DNA of 64,000 nucleotides from Castanea sativa (lineage: Eukaryota > Streptophyta > Magnoliopsida > Fagales > Fagaceae): contig NC_134015.1 in the NCBI RefSeq assembly GCF_040712315.1, positions 59,411,964-59,475,963 of the forward strand, read 5' to 3'. Position 1 is the first letter of the stretch; the number at the start of each line of letters is the position of its first letter. Shown here piece after piece: positions 1-10,130 of the stretch. Below the pieces are notes generated by a model that did not search any database, was not told the origin of the DNA, and worked only from the letters and a program-made list of their open reading frames with translations. The position numbers were made by a program, and so were the translations under genes.

Positions 1-680
1 ACTATTATTAAGTGTCAAACAGAAATTTGGTTAAGTGTAGTCCTTGGACCACAAACCTTGTGGAAATTGATATCTTGTCATTTGTTAAACAGAACCTTAG
101 TTATGCCGAGTCCTCGAACCTCCTACTTTGGGAAAATTAACATTTGAAGTTACTATTATTAAGTGTCAAACAGAAACTTGGTTAAGTGTAGTCCTCGGAC
201 CACAAACCTTGTGGAAATTGATATCTTGTCATTTGTTAAACAGAACCTTAGTTATGCCGGGTCCTCGGACCTCCTACTTTGGAAAAATTAACATTTGAAG
301 TTACTATTATTAAGTGTCAAACAGAAACTTGGTTAAGTGTAGTCCTCAAACCATAAACCTTGTGGAAATTGATATCTTGTCATTTGTTAAACAGAACCCT
401 AGTTATGCCGGGTCCTCGGACCTCCTACTTTGGGAAAATTAACATTTGAAGTTACTATTATTAAGTGTCAAACAGAAACTTGGTTAAGTATAGTCCTCGG
501 ACCACAAACCTTGTGGAAATTGATATCTTGTCATTTGTTAAACAGAACCTTAGTTATGCCGGGTCCTCGGACCTCCTACTTTGGGAAAATTAACATTTTG
601 AAGTTACTATTCTTAAGTGTCAAACAGAAATTTATTTAAGTATGGTCCTCGGACCACAAACCTTGTGGAAATTGATATCT
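1..680 (+). repeat. 151-bp tandem repeat array (about 4.5 copies) of element 1
   Basis: The word ACTATTATTA recurs at 3, 152, 303 and 454, with a variant at 605, giving a 151-bp period. Each unit is itself a dimer of two diverged halves of about 75 bp. Both halves carry an AAACAGAA word, then GTCCTCGGACC, then a TTTGGGAAAATTAA-like or TTGTGGAAATTGA segment. The second half matches the roughly 77-bp monomer of element 3. The array sits after pol in the 3' untranslated region, where Tat elements are known to generate satellite-like repeats. A 69-residue ORF here is a by-product of the repeat. Confidence 0.9.
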
Positions 681-1099
681 CAGTTACTGTTCTTATTCTT
701 ATCACATGCTTTGTGGAAATCACTATTTTACTATTCGTTAACTTAGATCTTAAGTTCTATATCATTAAGTGTTAAATAAATGTTTGCAAGGAATAACCCT
801 CGGACCTGACATCCTACTGAGAGTAATACTTCACATTACAAAGGTTCAACCATCATGTGGGTCTTTTAACTAAGGCATTGATTAATGACCAAACTAAGTT
901 ATGCGGATGTTTTGAAGTTATAGTTGTTTGATTGGTGGAGTTAGACTTACTTATTCTGTTCTCCCTTTAACTATTTATTAGTGAAAACTTTCATGAATAA
1001 AGTAAAACAAATACAATATGAATGAAAGTTGAATAAAACTGTTCTTCATTAATCATATACAAAAAAAGGGGAGGAGTACAAAAAGTTCTATCCTAGGCC
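681..1099. other. Spacer between tandem array and antisense gene of element 1
   Basis: AT-rich sequence collinear with 26991-27527 of element 2. It carries degenerate repeat pieces, such as a CCTCGGACCTGACATCCTACT word near 800. I see no coding potential. The 3' end of the antisense transcript should fall here. Confidence 0.6.
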
Positions 1100-3619
1100 T
1101 TAAGCTTGTGGAGGGGGGTCTTGGAGGGAGCTACTGCCAGCCTCGGTACTCTTTAGGTCCAGCTCAAAGGTGGACAAAACTTGCTTCCCTTTGTCTGTTG
1201 AAGGGATGAGGGGCTCCATGTCTTGAACTTGCTCATTCTCGGCGCCATCACACTTGTCCTTCTTTTTATGGGAACCTTCAGGTTCTGTAGGATCAGGAAC
1301 AAGTTCTTGCATCACAGGAGGAAGGGCAGGAGAGGCTGCTATAGGAGGGTCTTCTATCTCCTGTATGTCTAGGGGGAGCTAGATGTTCTCGGGCTTCCTC
1401 AGCTCGGAAGCTGGAGGAACCCCTGTTGCATTCATGGCCTCTCCCCAGACCTGTTGACAGTACTCTCGGCACAACGCCGCGAAGGCCTCTGTCAACAGTT
1501 CTTGCGTTCTAGTCACCCCTTCCTGATAGCTGGCCTTCTTCGCAGCCTCCAGTGCTTGCTTGTGGGTGCGAGCCTCCTCCTTCATCAGCGTAAGCTCCTT
1601 CTCCAAGTTGGAGCGTGCCCGTTGGGCTAGAGAGAGCTCGTTGTCCTTTTGGCGATGAAGCTTACGCTGCCCCTCCACTTGGGTCTCCATTGTCTTTAAG
1701 CTGGCCTCGGCGCCATCCCTTTCCCTTTTCAGGTCGGCCAGCTGCGATGTGATCTTCCCTTTTTCTGCTAAGGCCTGGCCTAGAGATCTTTCTGTCTTCT
1801 GCCTTAGCTCTTGCTCCACTCCAGCTCGCTTCCGATAGTCCTCCACAAACTTCTCGGCAGCGAAAACTTCTTGGATGGACTGCGAAAATGTCAGGAAGTT
1901 AAAAATGGTAAAGTATCTACAAATGAATCTAGAGTACAAGTGTCAGATGGAACTTACCAGAGCTAGACCCCTTTTTAATGAAAGGAATAACTGAGGCTGA
2001 CCCATTTTTTCCAAGTTTTCCATGTCCTTGGGCAGCAAAAGAGGACGCTCCAACACCTCGGCCAAGTGGTGGGCGTGGCCTTGCTGGACTGCCCTAATGC
2101 TGGAGTGGCAGGGAATTGGTGCGCCGTCCAGTCTCAGGTCAAGAGACCAGGTGGCTGATGCTCGGTGCACTTTGGCCACGTCCCTGATTTCCCCGCTTTC
2201 TACTGAACGGGCCCACCCTTTCCCCTTATCCAGTTTCTGCTGCTGGGTCGGCACTGGCAGTTGTTTTTATTTCTTTGGCTTCTCACCACCAGCCCCCTCG
2301 GCCTCCCCCTTCCTTTTCTTCTTTGGATCTTCGGCCGGAGGCTTGGGGTCGGCTGAAGGAGGAGGAGGTGGTGGTAAAGCTGGGGGAACTTGGGACCCCC
2401 TCGTTCCTTTCTTTGCCACTCGTGCGCCTCTCGCGGTTTTAAGGTCCTTCAGCTTGTCCATCTCTTCTTCAATGGAGCTGTCGTCTGGACGCGTTATCAC
2501 TAAACCTTCGATCCTAGAGGCCTCAGCTGCTTCTTCTTCCTCGTCGGAAAGAACAACGAACGGGTTTCCGGGAGGTCGTGGGGAGTCCTCGAACTGAAAC
2601 AGTTCTATCTCCTCGTCCAACGTGTTCGAAGAAGACACTCGCTCCTCTAGGACAGCAATTGCCTGAGAGTGCACAGCGAGGGGGACTGCCGCTATGGGCT
2701 GTGTGTACAATACGGTGTGAGGGGCGTCAGGGATGTCGTGGTCGGCCAAAAAGTGCGGCCTGGCTACGTGAATCCTTCTTCGCCTCCTGTCACCCGCAAT
2801 TATTGCGTTCTCGATCTCCTGGAAGTTCGAGGAGATAGGGTTATACCCTAGAATCAGATGAGCCGCCCTCACTTGTAAGTCTTCGCTGACGAACACCTCG
2901 GAGCGTAGCACTCGATTCAAATCGGCAACGTTGCAATGGCTTAAACGTGGGCGTACGAGTTGCTTATCTGCAAAGAAAGACATCCAAATAAACAAACATG
3001 GTCAGATTCGTAGAACATGTAATAAATTAAAGTTAGATGCTCAAGTAAATGCAAATGCACATTCCTAGATGATAGAGGGAGTTATAGGGTGGGAAGTTAA
3101 ATCCTAAGGTGTCGCACCTGGATCTCCCCACTCAACTGGGCAGTGGGGGCCGTCGTGCCAGTTGCCTGAGACGATGAGGTAGTCATCCTTCATGCCTTTA
3201 TTAGACTTGGGTAAACAGGAAATTAACCTAACTACGCTAGAACGGGATTTGATGTAATAACCTATATTTTTAAGTTTATGGCACTCGTACATGAAAACAA
3301 CGTCGTGCCAGGTAAGGTTGAGACCCATCTGCTCGTTTAGAGCGTCGACACTACCTAAGACTCTAAAAATGTTAGGAGCGCACTGATCGGGACACAACTG
3401 ATGGTTGCGGAGGTACTCCCTGGTTACGGGTTTCATTGGGAGGGTCATTCCACCTTCTACGAAGGCGACCATTGGGATAATGACCTCTCCGGTTTTCCTA
3501 GAACCGGCCACGACTTCTGCCGGGCAGTATTTTAAACCTACATCGCTGGAAATGTTATACTTTGCTCTAAAACCTTCTATCCCAGCGGCGGTATCAACTA
3601 GACACATAAACTTTCCCAT
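1100..3619 (-). pseudogene. Antisense three-exon gene of Tat element 1 (nonsense-interrupted)
   Basis: Reading on the minus strand, exon 1 is 3619-3118, exon 2 is 2967-1958 and exon 3 is 1879-1100. GT-AG borders keep frame: the exon 1-2 junction reads GDP-DKQ. Exon 1 encodes about 170 residues resembling the plant 'putative gypsy-type transposon' domain (PF04195-like; judged by eye). Exon 2 encodes an acidic stretch (SDEEEEAAEA), a polyproline run and DPKKKRKG, a monopartite NLS-like motif. Exon 3 encodes a charged heptad-like coiled coil. A TAG at 1379-1381 replaces a codon read as Trp in element 2 (ENVWLPL against ENI-stop-LPL), and the frame stays open beyond it to 1100. The gene runs opposite to the retroelement mRNA. 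Its function is unknown. Confidence 0.75.
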
Positions 3620-4124
3620 CAGAAAGGATCGAAAGACTAAGTTCTAAGAGGGAAAATGGTTAGAAGGGGAGCTGAGGACAGGATCCGAGGAGAATGGGTT
3701 AAGGAAAAGGAATAATCACTTACAAATTTGAAGTTGTGCGAATTTCCACGGATTTGTGCAGACAAAAGGTGATTACTAATGTTTTGATGGGATTAGCCTC
3801 TGAAGAAATAAATGAAGGTGCAGGTTCCTGAAGTGTCACGACGTGCGGGAAGCGGCCTCGAAATTACATTTGTCCCGCCCAAATTTTCATGGAGTAATAA
3901 GGGCCGTTGGATGCTTATCTCACCGTTGAACGTGGGGGATAAGGCGTAACTTACGGTAATAAATGCGCACGTTTTTTAAAATAAAACCGCCAAGTGGCAT
4001 CTTCTAGAACGCGAAACGGTCTCCACACGTGCAATTATTTACAAAACGTGTGGGGTAAGTCCTCGTTGGATCAAAACCCTATTTTTCTCCTCGGATGATG
4101 AAAAATAGAGTTTTGAGGGGCTAT
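3620..4124 (-). promoter_or_regulatory. Upstream region of the antisense gene, and polypurine tract of element 1
   Basis: This segment separates the antisense ATG from the 3' LTR and is conserved with 30061-30566. On the minus strand a GTAAGT splice donor near 3720-3725 suggests a 5' UTR intron, and element 2 has the same donor. The plus strand ends with GAGTTTTGAGGGGCTAT at 4108-4124, identical in all three elements and abutting the LTR. I take it as the polypurine tract that primes plus-strand DNA synthesis. Confidence 0.6.
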
Positions 4125-4902
4125 TGTGGGGAGTAAAAGAACCCAAGTGGGCATATAGGCCTTTGGACTGTAGCATGGAGGGCCGACCTGCTCCAGAGTT
4201 AAGAATTTGTTGACTCTGCGAATTGGCCCATACGCCGAGGGTCCGAGGATACAGCCAAGGGCGAGCTTCTCCTCGGACAGATCCAAGGGAACTCCGAGCT
4301 TCATTATGAAGGTCAAGGCACAACTCTGGAAAGACTAATAGTTAAAGGGGGAAACCCTGAATCTTCGGGGTACACCGGTGTTAGAAAAATACCAAAAGAA
4401 AAGGCTGACACCACCACATTAAAGACTCTGCACCTATCTCCCTGGCCGCATTGATGGGGAAGTGACCCCTGAACAATAGAACTGAAACTTCTGGTCACTA
4501 TTCAAAGGTACTAAGAAAAGAAATATCTAGGGGGGAGGGGGTTGGAGCAACACGTGGATAAAGCATCAGAAAAAGAAGTATTTAAGGAGGATGAACGCCA
4601 GAGAAAGGAGGATGAACGCCAGAGAAAGGAGGTCGGTCAGGAACAAAGAAAGAAATTAAGAATTGTAACTTTCAAGAGAGAAAGAGAAATAATACAAAAG
4701 TAGTCCTCAGCTTACGTCCGAGGAGGTCTATTTGCAATTATCAGTTGTTATTTACAAGTGTTTGTGACTCTTAGCCTGTTATCAAGTTCTCAGTACCTCT
4801 AACCTAGATTTCAAGCCCACACTCTACAAATTTTATTGTTTAAGGCTCATTGGGCCTGAGCCCGTAATTGTCTTTCGGTCCAGGTGCAATTGTGCACTTA
4901 CA
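4125..4902 (+). repeat. 3' LTR of element 1
   Basis: Starts TGTGGGGAGT and ends TTACA (778 bp). It is clearly related to the 751-bp LTR of element 2 but diverged, so it is a different subfamily. GTCCGAGGA at 4241-4249 pairs perfectly with TCCTCGGAC at 4270-4278, a 9-bp stem with a 20-nt loop. A 20-bp unit (GAGGATGAACGCCAGAGAAA) is directly duplicated near 4588-4627. The sequence TATTTAAGGAGG near 4579 is a candidate TATA box. Confidence 0.88.
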
Positions 4903-4910
4903 GCACCAAT

Positions 4911-5420
4911 GGATGATAATGTAAATGCAAGTGAGACTCATCAATTTGTTCCAATGAATTTTTTTACTTAAATAAATTGTCTCAAGGAATTATTATTTTC
5001 ATTTTATTTGTAATATATAATTCATATTATATGATGTTGATTGTTTTTTTTAATTTTTGTTTTAATATAGCACAAGTTGATGATGATTTGATTGTAAGTG
5101 AAATTCATGGAAGTGTTTCAAAGAATTGTGTTGAATTTCCAAATGATGGAAAAAATAATAATACTTATGGAGAGGAAATAATTGATTGGAATGAATGTCC
5201 AATAGATGAAATGGGTTATTAAACAATATGAAGATATAAGTTCAATAAAAAATGAGTTTGAGCCTTTTGTTGGTCAATGTTTTCATAGTGAAGAAGAAGC
5301 TTTCATTTTCTATAAAAATTATGCAAATCAATATAGTTTTAAAATTCGAAAAAGTTGTATTGAGAAAAAAAAGGAGAAATAGAAAGATGTGATTTCTTTT
5401 GTTGCTTCTAGGTGTAGGTG
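4911..5420 (+). pseudogene. FAR1/FRS-like DNA-binding domain fragment
   Basis: An ATG at 4911 opens a short reading frame (MDDNVNASETHQFVP). After a likely intron ending TTTAATATAG near 5070, an acidic stretch follows, then a FAR1-type block from about 5252 (PFVGQCFHSEEEAFIFYKNY, then SFKIRKS). The (F)xSxEEAxxFYxxYA pattern followed by FxIRKS is typical of the FAR1 N-terminal zinc-binding domain. That domain is shared by FAR1-related transcription factors and Mutator-like transposases. A stop after MGY at 5220 and later stops break the frame, and no transposase core follows. It is either a decayed FRS gene or a MULE fragment. Confidence 0.6.
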
Positions 5421-5736
5421 GAGATGAATTGTTGGTAAATTATGACCATATATTGTATGTTGCAAAAGGTAATTGGAGTGTTGGGCTAGATTGATCCTCT
5501 TTTAGTACTGTAGGAGTTGTGATTTGTTTCTGTTTTTTGTTTTTATAACCATCAGAGGCTAAACCCGCTACATTACTCCAAATAGAGTTCTTTGCATCAG
5601 AATTATGTTGGTTTGGTTAAATTCTCATGGTACAAACCCACAGGGAAATTGGCTATGACACACCTCTTATCTATAACCTTTTCCTGTCTAGTTTTTTTTT
5701 TAATCATTTTCTGATGAAGAGTAATGGTCATTTCAG
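5421..5736. other. Unassigned AT-rich stretch before the J-domain exon
   Basis: It ends in a pyrimidine-rich tract and TTTCAG, the splice acceptor used by the next exon, so it may be the last part of an intron. I see nothing else. Confidence 0.4.
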
Positions 5737-5868
5737 GTGCACGCAGCTTATAAACGAGCTTTGTTAAGATTTCATCCAGACCGGGCATCAAAAACTGACA
5801 TTCGCCAGCAGGTTGAAGCTGAAGAAAAATTTAAGCTTATTTCTCGCATGAAGGAAAAATTTTTGTGA
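5737..5868 (+). pseudogene. Orphan 3'-terminal exon of a J-domain (DnaJ/auxilin-like) protein
   Basis: Forty-three codons are open from the acceptor TTTCAG to TGA at 5866-5868. They encode YKRALLRFHPDRAS near the start and EEKFKLISRMKEKF at the end. HPD is the J-domain signature that stimulates Hsp70 ATPase. The spacing to the following KFKLIS helix fits the C-terminal half of the J domains that end several plant auxilin-like and uncharacterised HSP40 proteins. No upstream exons are visible between here and element 1. They may lie left of the window with element 1 inside an intron, or this may be a duplicated relic. The open frame and intact splice site are compatible with a live terminal exon. 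Confidence 0.6.
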
Positions 5869-7905
5869 CTTCATGTTTCTGAATGCTAACGGAAGGGTTT
5901 TAAATTCTTTTTTAGAAATTAATCAATGGTAGTTATTGTAGTCTTTTGTGGTGCTTGTGTCTCATAGTTTCTGATTTCATTTATATTGTATCTGATGGCA
6001 TTTTTTCCCTGAGCCAGCTCTTACCGGGTTATATTTGTAAAGTTCACATTCTCTCTTCTTGGTCAAGGAAATTATTGTTTGAGGGTTGTCTAGCTAAGAA
6101 CGTTGTTGACACCTCTTGGTGTATATAACTGAAATGTCTAAGATTCAAATCTCCCTTTTAAATTATTAAAAAAAAAAATGTTTGTTTCTCCTTGAGGTTG
6201 GAAGTGAAAATGGGTATATTTGGCATATATGTGAACTGTGACATTGTGCAGGTATGGTGACATTTCTGTCTCGCGTGAGTATTTCTCACCCCAAAAAGAA
6301 ACGTGGTACTCATGATCCCACTTTGTCTCATCTTGTATCTTGTAAGTGGAATAGACAAATCGGGTGGGTGTGAACTGTTTTCTGGTACTACTAACCTTAA
6401 TTGTGGTTTGGAAGTAATGGAGTTAGTTTTACTTTTATTTATTTTCAGTTTTTGGATTAGAGTTTTGTTAGGGTTATAACCAATTTTTTACCCTATAAAC
6501 TTTGCAAAATTTATTTATTTTCGATAATTTTGTTATAACAAATGGGGTGGGGGAGGGGGGGGGGGTTGTGGGGATTTGAACTTTGGTTCTTCTCATAAAG
6601 GAGCCGTTAATGTTGCTGCGCTGGATGGCTCTTGACTTAGTCTTACAAACTAATGAGTTTTTCATCACAAAAAGGTGATCCAAATATTAGTTTATTATGG
6701 TTTTTAAATAGCATTAATTATATTTGTTGTCACATTAATTTGTAAGCCTTTTGAGTTAAAATTGGTGGCAGGTTTAGTATTTTCCTTTGAATTGATTTCA
6801 CTCTTATTCGTTTGAATTTCTAGGAGGGAGGGAGGGATGGATTTTAATTTACTAATTTTTTGGGATGGTCTGTTGACTCTAACCATAGGTCATTGAGGTG
6901 TATTATTTGTTTTTTCTCTAGTTAAATGATAAGAGAATTCCAAAATCCATTAACTCAATCATAATGGGTTGAATCATATACTCCACTAACAAGTAACAAG
7001 TTCATGATATGGGTGAAGTATGGTAAATAACCACATTGATGCGTAAAATTTTAAGCACAAGACAAGAAAAGTAGCTAAGAAATTTAGTTATATACTATTG
7101 AAGTGGTACTATTAACAATTATTGTCATGACAGTCTCTAATCGATTTAAAATTTTTCTTTATACTAAAAGAAAAAAAAAATCATGTTTAAATTATAATAA
7201 TATAATGTTTAAATTTCTTATATAAATGGAAAAGTTTTATAACCAGGGAAAAGATAGAAAGGTACAAACAGAAAAACAACAGAAAAGAAGCAACAAAAAA
7301 GAAATGACAAAAGAGACAAAGGACCACAATCTTTTCCCAAGGCATCCACCAGACAAAAGCAATTTACTTCTAGGCCTGCTGTGTGGATTAATTTAGGCAT
7401 TGCTGCAACTATTTCTCCTCTTTCATTTCAGATTAATAGAGCCAAACTAGCCGTATGTTTTTTACCCCATTTTAGCATCATCACTAAATTTATATTGCCA
7501 AGTTTCACCCAAAGCTTCTTTTTTTTCCCCCTCCACCTATATTTGAAAGAGCTATCAAATTCATCTCAAAGGCTTTTGAAACTTTGAGTGGGGAATTCTT
7601 GAAATTTGATCAGCCCCTTGCCCCGTGGATATTATTCCTCAATTTCCAAATAAAATCAAACACACTTTATAGCTCTTTGATTTCCTCATACATTGTTAGG
7701 ACTAACCAGATTAGCAACTGTCAGGCATGGCCTTATGGGCAGAATGGAGTGGAGTGGGAATGGAGCAAAGGTGCTTACCACTGTTGTAACCTTATTTTCT
7801 CATATAATGGATTATTAGTCACGCGCTCCAGTGGACATAGCCTGCTTAGGCACATTACTGAGCCACGTAAATTCTCTGCATTTATTAATATCTTCTCTCT
7901 TCTTT
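5869..7905. other. Intergenic AT-rich DNA with possible SINE remnants
   Basis: No convincing gene. Around 6540-6650 a G-rich run is followed by GGGGATTTGAAC, the complement of a pol III B box (GTTCAAATCCCC). This suggests a minus-strand tRNA-derived SINE remnant. Near 6110-6180, AGATTCAAATCTCC followed by an A-rich tail looks like a second, plus-strand one. Both are weak calls. ORFs of 60-107 codons here show no recognisable motif. Confidence 0.4.
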
Positions 7906-8540
7906 AAGCTTAGTTTGGATACAGATTATTGTTGCCACGTTTTCAAAATTCTACATTTTGTAGCTTTTTTTTCTTTTTTTTTCAACGTGCATGAACAGTA
8001 ACTGGTACTGTTCATGCACGTTACTTCACTGTACGGGAGACCAATTTCACTGTTTACGCACTGTATCTGCACTGTTGACGCACTGTTCATGGGACCCACA
8101 AGCACTTTATTCAGAAAAAAATATTAAAAATAGGTCCCACAGCACTATTCACACATTTAAAAATTATTTTGCTACAGTGTTTTTCAGTTTTCAGTTTTCA
8201 ACAATAAGCTCTATCCAAACGGACTCTTAAGCTTAGTTTGGATACAGATTATTGTTGCCACGTTTTCAAAATTTTGCGTTTTGTAGCTTTTTTTTTTTTT
8301 TTTCAACGTGCATGAACAGTAACCGGTACTGTTCATGCGCGTTTTTTCACTGTGCGAGAGACTAATTTCACTGTTCACGCACTGTATCTGCCCTGTTCAC
8401 GCACTGTTCATAGGACCCACAAGTATTTTATTCAGAAAAAATATTAAAAATGGGTCCCACAGCACTATTCACACATTTAAAAATTATTTTGCTACAGTGT
8501 TTTCAGTTTTAAAAAATAAGCTCTATCCAAACGGACCCTT
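7906..8540 (+). repeat. Two head-to-tail copies of a hairpin-bearing MITE-like element
   Basis: Unit 1 is 7906-8228 and unit 2 is 8229-8540. Both begin AAGCTTAGTTTGGATACAG and end TATCCAAACGGAC(T/C)CTT, so GTTTGGATA and TATCCAAAC are terminal inverted repeats. Inside unit 1, AACGTGCATGAACAGTA (7984-8000) pairs perfectly with 8006-8022, a 17-bp stem with a 5-nt loop. In unit 2 the same stem has one mismatch. Short CACTGTTCACGCACTG-type words repeat after the stem. No coding capacity. The abutting ends suggest insertion of one copy at the end of the other, or unequal duplication. Confidence 0.75.
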
Positions 8541-9141
8541 ACTATCTAAAATAGTACAACAAATGAAAAGAGTACTGCTGCACTGCCCATTTTCCCTGTT
8601 CATGAAAATTGAGAAGCCTAATATATATATATATGTACGTAGGATATGGCACCTAACCTATGTAATATGGTTAGGTGTCGCATGCAAAGAAAAACAGATG
8701 AATTATTGTGTGTTGATGATTTCTGGCACATGGTTAATGAGGTGAGAGTGAGACAGCTCCATCTTCTACCAAATGAGATGCAAATGCCAGCACCACGAAA
8801 AAGATCAACGGCTATTTTGTAATTTTGAATAGCATTATTCAGTTTTATTTCCTATTTTCTTAATTTCGTAGTTTTTCCAGTCTATATCACAAGGCCCCTT
8901 TTCCTTATAAATACAGTTGGTGGTTTAATTGCCTCAGTTGAAGATATTCTGAGCCAATCATATAAGCCAAAAATGGATTAAAGGGGAGGGGGATGGAACC
9001 CAAAAAAGGAAAAGAAAAAAAAAACATTGATAAAATTATTTGTTGTTTCATATAGACACCAATGCTCCTATATTAATAACAACTGAAAATTATGTTTGGT
9101 AGGAGGGATGGAGAGTGAAAGGAAGAAAGGTAAGTAACTTA
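8541..9141 (+). repeat. Left part of duplicated block A (copy of the TRAX 3' flank)
   Basis: Collinear with about 56965-57507. Shared words include CCCATTTTCCCTGTTCATG, GGTTAGGTGTCGCAT and GAAGAAAGGTAAG. In the genome, downstream of the TRAX gene, the homologous DNA follows directly on the TRAX last exon. The block is cut at 9141/9142 by the CACTA element and resumes at 19442. I see no gene. Confidence 0.8.
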
Positions 9142-9575
9142 CACTACAACAAAATGTATTTTTAGTGACGAAAATTAGTGAGGAAATATTTTTTGTCACT
9201 AAAAATACAGCTTTAGTGACGAAATATTCATTTCGTCACTAATGGTGAAAAAAATTATAACATTTAGTGACGAAAAATAAATTTCGTCACTATTGTGATC
9301 TGAAAAATGGGCGCCAGGGGAGGGAAACTTTGGCTCAAATTTAATTAATTTATAGTGACGAAATATTTCGTCACTAAAAGTATGCTTTAGTGACGAAATA
9401 TGAATTTTGGCTCTAAAAACCTTAACAAAGCCTTGGTTCTATAGTGACGAAATTGACATTTGCCACTAAAAACATAAAAACCTGATATCTTTAGCGACGA
9501 CAAAGTAGGCATTAGCAACAGAAAAGGTTCATTGCTAAAGACCTAAGTATATAAGGTCCCTTAACCCTTTCTTCA
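9142..9575 (+). promoter_or_regulatory. CACTA left end: TIR, subterminal motif array and promoter
   Basis: After the TIR, GTGACGAAA and its complement recur many times in both orientations up to about 9510. In maize En/Spm the TNPA protein binds such subterminal repeats. TATATAAGG at 9548-9556 is a good TATA box, placing transcription start near 9575-9590, just before the GC-rich leader. The layout parallels the Spm upstream control region. Confidence 0.7.
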
Positions 9576-9654
9576 TTGTCATTTCTCTCTTTTATTTCAG
9601 CTCCCAAAAGTCTCCCACACAAACCTTCAGACCAAATACACAAACCTTCAGATC

Positions 9655-10130
9655 AACACACAATTGGCGACGCTTCCTGTCGGCGACGGCGACGCTTCCA
9701 TTCGGCGACAGCGACGCTTCCAATCGCGACGATCTCCGGCGACGCTTCTCTCCCATCGTGACGATCTCCGGCGATGCTTTTCTCCAATCGCAACGATCTC
9801 CGGCGACGCTTCTCTCCAATCACGACGGTCTCCGGCGACGCTTCTCTCCAATCACGACGGTCTCCGGCGACGCTTCTCTCCAATCGCAACGATTCTCCGC
9901 GACGCTTCCTCCCAATCGCGACTCTTCAGCTCGCCATCGCCGATTCAACCCCAATCACGACGATTCAACTCTCCGGCGAAGCTTCTCTCCCAATCGCGAC
10001 GATTCTCCGGCGACGCTTCTCTCCCAATCGCGACAATTTAACTTGCCGTTGCCGATTCAACCTCAACTGACTCTTCGCCTCCCTTCGCCGACCGTTCACC
10101 TCCCTTCGCTGATTCAACTCCCAACGCCGA
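9655..10130 (+). repeat. CpG-rich 32-bp minisatellite in the CACTA leader
   Basis: A unit of about 32 bp (CGACGCTTCTCTCCAATC then GCGACGATCTCCGG) repeats with variants, most regularly at 9735-9900. It continues more loosely to about 10050, and the whole stretch is strongly CpG-rich against AT-rich surroundings. Because 32 is not a multiple of 3 and the unit lacks stops, the array opens overlapping ORFs in all three forward frames and also on the minus strand, all made of the same shuffled peptide. I treat these ORFs as artefacts. The region ends at a GTAAGT donor near 10133, so it is probably a first untranslated exon. Confidence 0.8.

Larger units (their letters stand above)
1..4902 (+). mobile_element. 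3' part of a Tat-type Ty3/gypsy LTR retrotransposon (element 1)
   Basis: The window opens inside this element. In order it shows a 3' tandem-repeat array, an antisense spliced gene, a polypurine tract and a 3' LTR. The order and sequence match the right half of the complete element at 20286-31317, so gag-pol and the 5' LTR should lie to the left of base 1. An antisense gene between pol and the 3' LTR and tandem repeats after pol are known traits of the plant Tat lineage. The LTR ends in TTACA at 4902 and is followed by GCACC, the expected target duplication, whose partner is outside the window. The insertion lies directly upstream of a FAR1-like fragment. Confidence 0.88.

Noticed and set aside
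430..639. 69-codon ORF in the tandem array
   Set aside because: It spans the 151-bp repeat and has no counterpart in the other copies of the unit.
6540..6570. G-rich run as a possible G-quadruplex
   Set aside because: It is a near-homopolymer with one neighbouring block and a length prone to slippage; no regulated gene is next to it.
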